Made by a program: the position numbers and the translations under genes
Shown: positions 14,026-25,700 of the stretch, piece after piece
How positions within the stretch are numbered: the first letter of the stretch is position 1
How the letters are laid out: each line of letters begins with the position of its first letter
DNA from: Aristolochia californica
Lineage: Eukaryota; Streptophyta; Magnoliopsida; Piperales; Aristolochiaceae
Direction of reading: 5' to 3'
Assembly: GCA_029961685.1 (NCBI GenBank)
Contig: JARWKL010000010.1
Coordinates: forward strand, 18,373,931-18,437,930
DNA: 64,000 nt
The notes under the pieces: generated by a model
Databases searched by the model: none
What the model was told of the DNA's origin: nothing
The model's input: the letters and a program-made list of their open reading frames with translations, nothing else

Positions 14026-16038
14026 GTTGACTCCCAATCCATAAGCCATTTCTTACTAAAATATAGCCCATTACAAATGACAAATCACTTTAAAATCATC
14101 TATGATTGTTAGGTCAGCTTTTTGTTAATGGGAAAAATAATGGCTTATTTGACTCGGCTAAATATCCCACCGCACGTTCACCTGAATATTTAATGAGCAT
14201 TTGTTATTCTCTTTAAATGGTTTGGATCTATAGGGCATTTGGTTCTTTAACATGTTTCAAGCATGCATATCCATTTTAAAAGATGTGTAGAAGAAATCTC
14301 TTTCTTATAAAATTCCAAGCAATTAGGGTTGAACTAGTGGAATTTCCCAAACTTGGATAACAAAATTTTTGTGTTCATTTTTGGTGAGTGAATAAATTTT
14401 CCTTACTTACATTTGTTTTTGTTTTAAATGTTTTTTTTGCATAAACTCTAAAATTTTCATTTTGTTGTGATCTATTTGCCTTTTATGTTTACGAGATGAA
14501 GGGAGAGCAAAAACTCAATGTTTTGAGTTAAGAAAAGAGTATACATCCATAATGGAAATGCACAATGCACAAATGTAGAGAGAGATAATTCCAAAGTTGT
14601 CTACAATTTTTAGGGATTATAATGTCCTTTTATTTTTTATATATTAGGTTTTGCAATCGTTGGGAATAGAGAGAGGCAGAGGATTTTCAACTAAGTGTTG
14701 ACTCCCAAAAAATAAGTCATTTCTTTCAAAAGTATACCCCATTACACCTGATAAATCACTTTACAATCATCTATGATTGTTAGGTCAACTTTTTGTAAAT
14801 GGGAAAAATAATGGCTTGTTTGACTCGGATAAATATCCCACCATACGTTCATTGGAGAATTTAATGTGCATTTGTTATTCTCTTTAAAAGGTTTGGATCC
14901 ATAGGTCATTTGAATCTTTAACATGTTTCAAGCATGCATATCCATTTTTAAAACATATGCAGAAGAAATCTCTCTCTTATAAAATTCTAAGCTATTAGGG
15001 TTGAACTAGAGGAATTTTCAAACTTGGATAACAAAACTTTTGTGTTCATTTGTGGTGTGTGAATAAATTTTCTTCACCTACATTTTTTATTATTTTAATA
15101 TTTTTCAGTACATAAACTCTAAAATTTTCATTTTGTTGTGATGTATTTGCCTTTTTTGTTTACAGGATGAAGGGAGAGCGAAAACTCAAAGTTTTTATTC
15201 AAGAAAAAAGTATACATCAAAAATGGAAATGCACAATGCATGAATGTAGAGAGAGATAATTCCAAAGAGTGTCAATAATTTTAAGCGATTGTAAACTCTA
15301 AGTTTTTATATATTAGGTTTTGCAATCGTCGGAAATACAGAAAGGCAGGGGATTTTTACCTAAGTGTTTACTCCAAATTCTTAAGTCATTTCTTACAAAA
15401 ATATAGCCCATTACACATGATAAATCACTTTACAATTATCTATGATTGTAAGTCTGTTTTTTGTACATGGGCAAAATAGTGGCTTGTTTGACTTGGGTAA
15501 ATATCTCACCACACGTTCATTTCAAAATTTAATGATCGTTTGTCATTTTCATTTAAAGATTTGGTTGCATCAGTCATTTGCATCTTTAACATCTTTTAAG
15601 CATGCATATCCATTTTTAAAACATGTGTTGAAGAAATCACTTTCTTATCAAAATTCCACGCTATTATGGTTGAACAAGTGGAATTTCCCAAACTTGGATA
15701 ACAAAACTTTTGTGTTCATTTTTGGTGTGTGAATAAATTTTATTTATGTACATTTGTTATTTTTTTAAAATTTTTTCATACATAAACTCTAAAATTTTCA
15801 TTTCTTTGTGTTCTATTTGCCTTTATTGTTTACGGGATGAAGGGAGAGCAAAAACACAAAGTTTTGATTTAAGAAAAAAGTATACATCTAAAATGGAAAT
15901 GCACAATGCAGAAATGTAGAGAGAGATAATTCAGAAGATTGTCTGCAATTTTTAGGGATTATAAAGTCCTTTCAGTTTTTATAAATTAGGTTTTGCAATC
16001 GGTGGGAATAGAGAGAGGCGGGGGAATTTTAACTGAGT

Positions 16039-16694
16039 GTTGACTCCCAATTCATAAGTTATTTCTTTCAAAAATATAGCCCATTACACATGATAAATCA
16101 CTTTACAATCATCTATGATTTTTAGGTCAGCTTTTTTTAAATGGGCAAAATAATGGCTTGTTTGACTAGGGTAAATATCCCACCGCACGTTCATTGGAGA
16201 ATTTATTGAACGTTTGTTATTCTCTTTAAAAGGTTTGGATCCAGAAGTCATTTGCATCTTGAAATTTTTTCAAACATGCATATCCATTTATAAACATGTG
16301 TAGGAGAAATCTCTTTCTTATAAAATTCCAAGATATTACGGTTGAACTAGGGGAATTTCCAAAACTTGGATAATAAAACTTTTGTGTTCATTTTTGGAGA
16401 GTGAATAAATTTTCCTTACTTACATTCGTTATTGTTTTAAATTTTTTCCATACAAACTCTACTATTTTATTTTGTTGTCATCTATTTCCCTTTTTTGTTT
16501 ACGGAATGAAGGGAGAGCGAAAACTCAAAGTTTTGATTTAAGAAAAAAGTATACATCTAAATTGGAAATGCACAACGCTTAAATGTAGACAGAGATAATT
16601 CCAAAGAGTGTCTGTAATTTTTAGGGATTGTAAACTCTTTTTAGTCTTTTGAAATCATCGGGAAAAGGGGGAGGTGGGGGATTTTTAAATGAGT
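16039..16694. repeat. 656-bp monomer, relative of copies at 631 and 4679
   Basis: About 15 bp are missing near 16645: TTTTTAGTCTTTTGAAATC replaces the usual TTTTTAGTTTTTATATATTAGG stretch. Its first third shares the rarer features TTCA(C)TGGAGAATTTA, GCATCTTGAA and TTTTTCAAACATGC with the copies at 631-1302 and 4679-5350. The copy before each of the three ends with AATTCAGAAGA. I read these as the same ancestral monomer type. Confidence 0.75.
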
Positions 16695-19600
16695 GTTGAC
16701 TTCCAGTCCAAAGTTATTTTTTACGAAAATATAGCCCATTACGCATGATAAATCACTTTAAAATCATCTATGATTGTTAGGTCAGCTTTTTGTAAATGGG
16801 CAAAATAATGGCTTGTATGACTCGGGTAAATATCCCACCGGACATTCACTTGAGAATTTAATGAGCGTTTGTTATTCTCTTTAAAAGGTTTGGATCCATA
16901 AGTCATTTTCATCTTTATCCTTTTTCAAGTATGCATATCTATTTTTAAAACATTTGTTGAAGAAATATCTTTCTTATAAAATTCCAAGCAATTAGGGTTG
17001 AACTAGTGGAATTTCCCAAACTTGGATAACAAAACTTTTGTGTTCATTTGTGGAGTGTGAAAAAATTTTCTTTACTTCATTAGTTATTTTTTAAAAAAAT
17101 TTCCATACATAAACTCAAAAATTTTCATTTTGTTGTGATTTATTTGCCTTTTGTGTTTATGGGATGAAGAGAGAGAAAAAACATTAAGTTTTGATTTAAG
17201 AAAAAAGTATACATCTAAGATGGAAATGCCCAATGCACAAATATATAGAGAGATAATTCCAAAGAGTGTGTGTATTTTTTTGGGATTTTAAACTCCCGTT
17301 AATTTTTAAATATTTGGTTTTGCAATGGCCGGGAAAAGGGGGAGGAGGGGGATTTTAAACTAAGAGTTGACTCCCAATCCATAAGTCATTTCTTACAAAA
17401 ATATAGCCCGTTATGCATGATAAATCACTTTACAATAATCTATGGTTGTTAGGTCAACTTATTGAAAATGGGCAAAATAATGGGTTGTTTGACTCGGGTA
17501 AATATCCCACTGCACTTTCACATGAGAATTTAATGAGCGTTTGTTATTCTCTTTAAAAGGTTATGATTCATGGGTCATTTGCATCTTTAACATGTTTCAA
17601 GCATGCATATCTATTTTTAAAACATGTGTAGAAGAAATCTCTTTCTTAAAAAATTCCAAGCTATTAGGGTTGAAATAGTGGAATTTCCCAAAGTTGGATA
17701 ACAAAAATTTTGTGTTCATTTGTGGTGTGTGAATAAGTTTTCTTTACTTATATTTTTTATTGTATTTAATTTTTTCCATACATATACTCTAAAATTTTCA
17801 TTTTGTTGTGATCTATTTGCTTTTTTTGTTTATGGGATGAAGGGAGAGCAAAATCTCAAAGTTTTGATTTAAGAAAAAAGTATACATCTTGAATGGAAAT
17901 GCACAATGCATAAATGTAGAGAGAGATAATTCTACAGAGTGTCTGTAATTTTAAGGGATTGTAAACTCCTTTTAGTTTTTCTATATTTGTTTTTGCAATC
18001 GTCGGGAACAGGAAGGGTGGGGGATTTTTAACTGAGTGTTGACACCCAATACATAAGTCATTTCTTATAAAAATATAGCCTGTTATGCATGATAAATCAC
18101 TTTACAATCATCGATGGTTATTTGGTCAGCTTTTTGTAAATGGGCAAAATAATGATTTGATTGACTCGGGTAAATATCCCACAGCACATTGACTTAAGAA
18201 TTTAATGAGCATTTTTTATTCTCTTTAAAAGGTTTGGATGCATAGTCATTTCCATCTTTAACATGTTTCAAGCATGCATATCCATTTTTAAAACATGTGT
18301 AGAAGAAATCTCTTTCTTATAAAATTCCAAGCTATTAGGGTTGAACTAGTGGAATTTCCCCAACTTGGATAACAAAACTTTATTGTTCATTTTTTTGTTT
18401 GTGAAAATTTTTTCTTTAGTTACATTTGTTATTGCTTAAAATTTTTTCCATACATAAACTCTCAAAATTTTCATATTCTCATGATCTATTCGACTTTTTT
18501 GTTTATGGGATGATGGGAGAGGGAAAACTCAAAGTATTTATTTAAGAAAAAAGTGTACATCTAAAATGGAAATGCACGATGCATAAATGAAGAGAGACAT
18601 AATTCCGAAGAGTGTCTGTAATTTTTTAGGATTGTAAACTCCTTTTAGTTTTTATATATTAGGTTTTGCAATTGTCGGAAAAAGGGGAAGGCGGGGGATT
18701 TTAAACTGAGTGTTGACACCCAATCCATAAGTCATTTCTTAAAAAAATATAGCCCGTTATGCATGATAAATCACTTTACAATAATCTATTGTTGTTAGAT
18801 CAGCTTTTTGGAAATGGGCAAAATAATGGCTTGTTTGACTCGGGTAAATATCCCACCGCACGTTCACTTGAGAATTTAATGAGCGTTTGTTATTCTCTTT
18901 AAAAGGTTTGGATCCATGGGTCATTTGCTTCTTTAACATGTTTCAAGCATGCACATCTATTTTTAAAACATGTATAGAAGAAATCTATTTCTTATTAAAT
19001 TCCAAGCTATTAGGGTTGAACTAGTGGAATTTCCCAAACTTGGAGAACAAAATTTTGTGTTCATTTGTGGTGTGTGAATAAATTTTCTTTACTTAGATTT
19101 GTTATTGTTTAAAATTTTCATCTTGTAGTGATCTATTTACCTTTTTTGTTTACGGGATGAAGGGAGAGCAAAATCTCAAAGTTTTTATTTAAAAAAGAAA
19201 GTATACATCTAAAAGGAAATGCACAATGCACAAATGTAGAGAGAGATAATTCCAAAGAGTGTCTGTAATTTTAAGGGATTGTAAACTCCTTTTAGTTTTT
19301 ATATATTAGGTTTTGCAGTCATCGTGAAAAAGGGGAGGGTTGGAATTTTTAATTGATTGTTGACTCCCAATCCATAAGTCATTTCTTACAAAAATATAAC
19401 CTGCCACGCATGATAAATCATGTTACAATCATCTCTGGTTGTTTTGTCAGCTTTTTGTAAGTGGGCAAAATAATGGCTTGTTTGACTTGGGTAAATATCC
19501 CACCGCACGTTTACTTGAGAATTTAATGAGCGTTTGTTATTCTTTTTAAAAGGTGTTTGAAGATGGGCTCAAGCCCACAAGCTCAGGGCAAGAAACTCAC

Positions 19601-19726
19601 ATGTCGAAGGAGTTGTACATGTGTGAATTATGATACTTCACTTAAAGATGGCATAGAGGTGTAAATATGTCTTCTTTTTATGTCTTTTATTTCAACAAGT
19701 TGTAGCCCTAAGGGCATTGTAAAGAC

Positions 19727-19736
19727 TATAAATAAA
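19727..19736 (+). promoter_or_regulatory. TATA box of the LTR promoter, with AATAAA
   Basis: TATAAATAAA lies 173 bp into the LTR. In copia LTRs a TATA box at the U3/R transition sets the start of the genomic RNA. The AATAAA inside it could also act as a polyadenylation signal. Function is inferred from position only. Confidence 0.65.
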
Positions 19737-19842
19737 AGCATTGGCTAAGAGGTAGAGCATTGAAGCACTCTCCTCTCTTTCGACAAATTCGTCCAGCCCC
19801 CATTTTCACTTTTGACGCAAACCTCTTTTCCCATAATCCAAA

Positions 19843-19902
19843 CTCTCTCCTTCCATTTCCTTCTTCTTCTCCTCTCCTTCTCTCTTCTTCTTCTTCTTCC
19901 TC
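19843..19902 (+). other. Polypyrimidine tract in LTR R/U5
   Basis: About 60 bases are almost only C and T, with CTT repeats (CTTCTTCTTC). It lies downstream of the TATA box, so it would be in the 5' untranslated part of the transcript. Such C/T-rich stretches are common in plant copia LTRs. Nothing comparable occurs in the satellite on this strand. Confidence 0.75.
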
Positions 19903-19942
19903 ATTGATCTAAAGTTCCTTTCATGAGATCGTAAATTCCACA

Positions 19943-19952
19943 TGGTATCAGA
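19943..19952 (+). other. Primer-binding site, initiator tRNA-Met type
   Basis: TGGTATCAGA follows the LTR end (CCACA) with no gap. It is the complement of the 3' end of plant initiator methionine tRNA (…TCTGATACCA), the primer used by most Ty1/copia elements. After the tenth base the usual GC(C) is replaced by ATAAAG, so the site has decayed beyond the core. This is the strongest evidence for element class and orientation. Confidence 0.88.
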
Positions 19953-20121
19953 ATAAAGAGTTTAGGATCCCTCTTGATGAAGTTATTATGGTATCTGTTC
20001 AAGAAGTTGTAAAAGAAGGAGTTCAGCCATGAAGAGATAAGTTCATTCTCTTCTTATTTACATTTTATTTTCTTTCCTTATTTACATACTCCTCTTTACT
20101 GTTTTTTCTACTTCTTGAACT
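19953..20121 (+). mobile_element. Retroelement leader remnant
   Basis: About 170 bp of non-satellite sequence lies between the primer-binding site and the return of the satellite. It contains ATGAAGTTATTATGG and a short frame beginning ATGAAGAGATAAG that stops at once, with no gag-like protein. T-rich sequence fills the last 80 bp. It is probably the untranslated leader of the same element. A second fused fragment cannot be excluded. Confidence 0.6.
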
Positions 20122-22781
20122 TTGACTCCCAATCCGTAAATCATTTCTTACAAAAATATAGCTCTTTGGCATGATAAATCAGTTTACAATCAACTATGGT
20201 TGTTAGGTCAGCTTTTTGTAAATGGGCAAATAATGGCCTATTTGACTAGGGTAAATATCCCACCGCAAATTCACTTGAGGATTTAATGAGCATTTTTTAT
20301 TCTATTTAAAATGTTTGGATCGATAGGTCATTTGCATCTTTAACATGTTTCAAGCATGCATATCTATTTTTAAAACAAGGGAAGAAGAAATCACTTTCTT
20401 AAAAAATTCCAAGCTATTAGTGTTGAACTAGTGGAATTTCCCAAACTTGGATAAATAAACTTATGAGTTCCTTTGTGGTGTGTGAATAAATTTTCTTTAC
20501 TTACATTTGTTAATGTTTTAAATTTTTTCCATACATAAACTCTAAAATTTTCATTTTGTAATGATCTATTTGCCTTTTTGTTTTATGGGATGAAGGGAGA
20601 GCGAAAACTCAAAGTTTTGATTTAAGAAAAAAAATTTACATCTAAAATGGAAATGAACAATGCACAAATGTAGAAAGAGATAATTCTAAATATTGTCTGT
20701 AATTTTTAAGGATTGTAAACTCCTTTTATTTTTTATATATTAGGTTTCTGTAATTTTTATATATTCCAAAGGGGGACGCATTTTTAACTGAGTGTTGACT
20801 CCCAATCTATTAGTCATTTCTTACAAAAATATAGCCCGTTATGTATGATAAATCACTTTAAAATCATCTATGGTTGTTAGGTCAGCTTTTTGTAAATGGG
20901 AAATATCCCACCGCTCGTTCACTTGAGAATTTAATTTGGGTTTCTTATTCTCTTTAAAAATTTTGGATCCATAGGTCATTTGCATCTTTAATATCTTTCA
21001 AGCATGCATATCCATTTTTAAAACATGTGAAGAAAAAATCTCTTTCTTATAAAATTCCAAGCTATTAGGGTTGAACTAGTGGAATTTCCAATACTTGGAT
21101 AACAAAACTTTTGTGTTCATTTTTGGTGTGTGAATAAATTTTATTTACTTAGATTTGTTATTGATTTAAATTTTTTCCATACATCAACTCTAAAATTTTC
21201 ATTTTGTAGTGATCTATTTGCATTTTTTGTTTATGGGATGAAGGGAGAGCGATAACTCAAATTTTTAATTTAAGAGAAAAGTTTACATCTAAAATGGAAA
21301 TGAACAATGCAAAAATGTAGAGAGAGGTAATTCCAAATATTGTCTGTAATTTTTAGGGATTCTAAACTACTTTCAGTTTTTATATTTTTGGTTTTGTAAT
21401 CATTGGGAAAAGGGGGTGGCGGGGTTTTTAAGTGAGTGTTGACTCCCAATCTGTAAGTAGTTTCTTACAAAAATATAGCCTGTTATGTATGATAAATTAC
21501 TTTATAATCAACTATGGTTGTTAGGTCAGCTTTTTTTAAATGGGAAAAATTATGGCTTGTTTGAGTCAGGTAAATATCCCACCGCACATTCACTTTGGAA
21601 TTTAATGAGGGTTTGTTATACTCTTTAAAAAGGTTGGATCCATAGATCATTTTCATCTTTAACATCTTTCAAGCATGCTTATCCATTTTTAAAACATGTG
21701 AAGAAATAATCTCTTTCTTATAAAATTCCAAGCAATTAGGGTTCAACTAGTGGAATTTCCCAAACTTGGATAAATAACTTTTGTGTTCATTTACGGTGTG
21801 TGAATATATTTTATTTACTTACATTTGTTGTTTTTATTTTTTTTCCAAACATAAACTCTAAAATTTTCATTTTGTAGTGATCTTTTTGCCTTTTCTTTTT
21901 TTACAGGATGAAGGGAGAGTGAAAGCACAAAGTTTTGATTTAAAAAAAATATACATCTAAAATGGAAATGCACAATGCACAAATGTAGAGAGAGAGAATT
22001 CCAAAGATTGTCTGTAATTTTTAGGGATTGTATACTCCTTTTAGTTTTTATATAATAGGTTTTGTAATCGTATGGAAAAGGGGGAGGCGTGGGATTTTTA
22101 ACTGAGTGTTGACTCCCAATCAATAGGCATTTTTTACAAAAATATAGCCTGTTATGTATGACAAATCACTTTACAATCATCTATGGTTGTAAGGTCAGCT
22201 TTTTTTAAATGGGAAACATAATTGCTTGTTTGACTCGGGTAAATATTCCTCAACTCGTTCACTTGAGAATTTAATGAGGGTTTGTTATTCTCTTTAAAAA
22301 GTTTGGATCCATAGGTCATATGCATCTTTAACATCTTTCAAGCATGCATATCCATTTTTAAAACATGTAAAGAAAAAATCCTCTTTCTTATAAAATTCCA
22401 AGCTATTAGGGTTGAACTTGTGGAATTTCCCAAACTTGGATAACAAAACTTTGGTGTTCATTTGTGGTGTGTGAATAAATTTTCTTTACTTACATTTGTT
22501 ATTGTTTTTAATTTTTTCCATACATAAACTCTAAAATTTTCATTTTGTTGTGATCTATTTGCCTTTTTTGTTTACAGGATGAAGGGAGAGTGAAAAGTCA
22601 AAGTTTTGATTTAAGAAAAAAATATAAATCTAAAATGGAAATGAAGAATACACAAATTTAGAAAGAGATAATTAAAAAAGATTGTCTGGAATTTTTGGGG
22701 ATTGTAATCTACTTTTAGTTTTTATATTTTAGGTTTTGTAATCGTCACGAAAAGGGGGAGACAGGGGATTTTTAACTGACT
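20121..22781. repeat. Higher-order unit A-C-D-E (four monomers)
   Basis: Four successive monomers start at 20121 (A), 20794 (C), 21438 (D) and 22108 (E). The order matches the following round, which adds a B monomer after A. The C copy is 644 bp: near 20900 TGTAAATGGG joins AATATCCC, losing about 29 bp around ATGGCTTGTTTGACTCGG. The A copy begins right at the edge of the retroelement fragment. Confidence 0.7.
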
Positions 22782-25700
22782 GTTGACTCCCAATCCGTAA
22801 ATCATTTTTTACAAAACTATTATCCATTGGGCAAGATAAATGAGTTTACTATCAACTATGGTGGTTTGGTCAGTGTTTTGTAAATGGGCAAATAATGGCC
22901 TGTTTGAGTCGGGTAAATATCCCGCCGCAAATTAACTTGAGGATTTAATGACCATTTGTTATTCAATTTAAAAGGTTTGGATCCATAGGTCATTTGAATC
23001 TTTAACATATTTCAAGCATGCATATCCATTTTTAAAACAAGGGAAGAAGAAATCACTTTCTTAAAAAATTCCAAGCTAATTGGGTTGAACTAGTGGAATT
23101 TCCCAAACTTGGATAACAAAAGTTTTGTGTTCATTAGTGGTGTGTGAATTAATTTTCTTTACTTACATTTCTTTTTGTTTTAAACTTTTTCCACACATAA
23201 ACTCAAAAATTTTCATTTTGTTGTGATCTATTTGCCTTTTTGTTTACGAGATGAAGATAGAGCGAAAATTCAAAGTTTTGATTTAAGAAAACAGTACATA
23301 TCTAAAATTGAAAAGCACAATCCACAAATGTAGAGAACGATAATTCCAAAGAGTGTCTATAATTTTTAGGGATCATAAACTCCTTTTTGTTTTAATATAT
23401 TAGGTTTTATAATCGTGGGGAAAAAGGGAAAGTAGGGGATTTTTAACTGAGTGTTGACTCCCTATCCATAAATCATTTCTTACAAAAATATACCCCGATA
23501 CACATGCTAAATCACTTTACAATCATCTATGGTGGTTAAGTTAGCTTTTTGTAAATGGGAAATATAATGGCTTGTTTGACTCAGGTAAATATCCCACCGC
23601 ACGTTTACTTGAGAATTTAATGAGCGTTTGTTATTCTTTTTAAAAGGTTTGGATCCATAGGTCATTTGCATCTTTAACAGTTTTCAAGTAAGCATATCCA
23701 TTTTTAAAACACGTGTAGAAGAAATCTCTTTCTTATAAAATTCCAAGCAATGAGGGTTGAACTAGTAGAATTTTCTAAACTTGGATAAATAAACGGTTGA
23801 GTTCATTTGTGGTGTGTGAATAAATTTGCTTTACTTAAATTTGTTATTGTTTTAAATTTTTTCCTTAAATTAACTCTAAAATTTTCATTTTGTAGTGATC
23901 TATTTGCCTTTTTTCTTTATGGGAAGAAAGGAGAGCGAAAACTCAAAGTTTTTATTTAAGAAAAAAGTTTACATCTAAAATGGAAATGCCCAATGCGAAA
24001 ATGTAGAGAGTCATATTTCAAAAGATTGACTGTAATTTTTAGGGATGGTAACCTCCTTTTAGTTTTTATATGTAAGGTTTTGTAATAATCAGAAAAAGGG
24101 GCAGGCATGGGATTTTTAACTGAGTGTTGACTCCCAATCCATGAGTCATTTCTTACAAAAATATAGCCCGTTATGTATGATAAATCACTTTAAAATCATC
24201 TATGGTTGTTAGGTCAGCTTTTTGTAAATGGGAAAAATAATGGCTTGTTTCACTCGGGTTAATATCCCACCGCTTGTTCACTTGAGAATTTAATGAGGGT
24301 TTGTTATTCTCTTTAAAAATTTTGGATCCATTGATCATTTGCATCTTTAACATCTTTCAAGCATGCATATCCATTTTTAAAACATGTGAACAAAAAATCT
24401 CTTTCTTCTAAAATTCCAAGCTATTAGGGAGGAACTAGTGGAATTTCCAATACTTAGATAACAAAACTTTTGTGTTCATTTGTGGTGTGTGAATAAATTT
24501 TCTTTACTTACATTTGTTATTGTTTTAGATTTTTTCCATACATAAACTCTAAAATTTACATGTTGTAGTGATATATTTGCATTTTCTTTTATGGGATGAA
24601 GGGGGAGCGAAAACTCAATGTTTTGATTTAAGAAAAAAGTTTAAATCTAAAATGAAAATGCACAATTCACAAATTTAGATAGATATAATTCCAAAGATTG
24701 TCTGTAATTTTTAGGGATTGTAAACTACTTTTAGTTTTTATATTTTTGGTTTTGTAATCGCTGGGAAAAGGGGAAGGTGGGGGATTTTTAACTGAGTGTT
24801 GAATCCCAATCCGTAAGTCATTTCTTAAAAACATATAGCCCGTTATGTATGATAAATCACTTTACAATCAACTATGGTTATTAGCTCAGCTTTTTTTAAA
24901 TAGAAAAATTGTGGCTTGTTTGACTCTAGTAAATATCCCACCACACGTTCACTTGAGAATTTAATGATGGTTTGTTATTCACTTTAAGAAGTTTGGATCC
25001 ATTGATCATTTGCATCTTTAACATCTTTCAAGCATGCTTATCCATTTTTAAAACAACTGAAGAAAAAATTTCTTTCTTATAAAATTCCATGCAATTAGGG
25101 TTCAACTAGTGGAATTTCCCAAACTTGGATAACAAAACTTTTGTGTTCATTTGCAGTGTGTGAATAAATTTTCCATACTTACATTTTTTGTTTTATATTT
25201 TTTCCATACATAAACTCTAAGATTTTTATTTTGTAGTGATCTATTTGGCTTTCGTTTTTTACAGGATCAAAAACTCAAAGAAGTTTGATTTAAGAAAAAA
25301 ATATACATCTAAAAAGGAAATGAACAATGCACAATTTTAGAGAGAGAGAATTCCAAGGATTTTCTATAATTTTTAGGGATTCTAAACTCCTTTTAGTTTT
25401 TATATATTAGGTTTTGTAATCTTTGGGTAAAGGGGGAGGCAGGGGATTTTTAACCAAGTGTTGACTCCAGATCCATAAGGCAATTTTTACTAAAATATAG
25501 CATGTTATGTATGATAAATCACTTTACAATCATCTATGGTTGTAAGGTCAGCTTTTTGTAAATAGGAAACTTGCTTGTTTGACTAGGCTAAATATCCCAC
25601 CGCTCGTTCACTTGAGAATTTAATCAGGGTTTGTTATTCTCTTTAAAAAGTTTGGATCCATAGGTCATTTGCATCTTTAACATATTTCAAGCATGCATAT

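Larger units (their letters stand above)
1..19553. repeat. Satellite array, left domain (~670 bp monomer)
   Basis: Head-to-tail copies of an AT-rich unit of about 670 bp. Phased on the anchor GTTGACTCCCAATCC, copies start at 631, 1303, 1973, 2637, 3310, 3982, 4679, 5351, 6021, 6691, 7365, 8038, 8703, 9372, 10044, 10713, 11381, about 12038, 12701, 13371, 14026, 14697, 15366, 16039, 16695, 17366, 18038, 18712 and 19359. Bases 1-630 are a copy cut by the window edge, and the last copy is cut by the retroelement at 19554. Most copies here read CTATGATTGTTAGGTC about 80 bp after the anchor; from about 17.4 kb the form CTATGGTTGTT takes over. No gene is seen. Open frames of about 60 codons recur because the monomer recurs. 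The assignment as satellite DNA is certain. Chromosomal location and species are not determinable from the sequence. Confidence 0.97.
19554..19942 (+). repeat. Copia-type long terminal repeat (389 bp)
   Basis: It begins TGTTTGAAGATGGG and ends ATTCCACA, giving the TG...CA ends and short TGT/ACA inverted ends usual for LTRs. The right end is fixed by the primer-binding site that follows with no spacer. Inside are a TATAAATA box at about 19727 and then a C/T-rich stretch, an order that fits U3-R-U5. The left end is less certain by a base or two, because the satellite there (AAAGGTTTGG) shares GGT with the junction. Only one LTR copy exists in the window, so the length cannot be confirmed by comparison. 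Confidence 0.82.
19554..20121 (+). mobile_element. Ty1/copia-type LTR retrotransposon, 5' fragment (LTR + PBS + leader)
   Basis: This is the only non-satellite DNA in the window. It has a complete-looking LTR (19554-19942), a primer-binding site for initiator tRNA-Met directly after it, and about 170 bp of leader. It then stops abruptly and satellite resumes at TTGACTCCCAATCC (20122). No gag, protease, integrase or reverse transcriptase is present, nor a second LTR, so the element is dead. The satellite breaks off about 195 bp into the monomer that starts at 19359 and resumes at the start of a monomer, so about 475 bp (or that plus whole monomers) is missing. No target-site duplication can be seen. 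The simplest account is insertion followed by a deletion that removed the element's 3' part with adjoining satellite. Base composition, with a long C/T tract, is unlike the satellite. Confidence 0.88.

Noticed and set aside
15442..15732. A 96-codon plus-strand frame
   Set aside because: It is a longer version of the plus-strand frame seen in a few other copies (1379, 5426, 34739, 63027) and overlaps the minus-strand frame. It is open by chance in one copy, with no domain.
18830..18850. CENP-B-box-like match in CTTGTTTGACTCGGGTAA
   Set aside because: It shares CTT and CGGG with the mammalian box but the spacing is one base short and the required TTCG is absent. Plants also lack a clear CENP-B counterpart acting this way.
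18757..18939. Minus-strand frames of about 60 codons as real protein-coding genes
   Set aside because: They are the same monomer segment repeated, change amino acids freely between copies, and are broken by stops or shifts in about half the copies. There is no recognisable domain.
19554..20121. Solo LTR or intact miniature LTR element (TRIM)
   Set aside because: A primer-binding site and leader follow the LTR, which a solo LTR would not keep. No second LTR is present, which an intact miniature element would need.
21815..22123. A 102-codon minus-strand frame in a normal monomer
   Set aside because: Low-complexity K/N/F-rich translation of AT-rich satellite; the equivalent frame is closed in neighbouring copies.
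22551..22580. Intron 3' splice site (TTTTTTGTTTACAGGATGAAGG)
   Set aside because: It resembles a plant acceptor, but recurs in many monomers, alternates with TTTACGGG, and has no coding exon after it.
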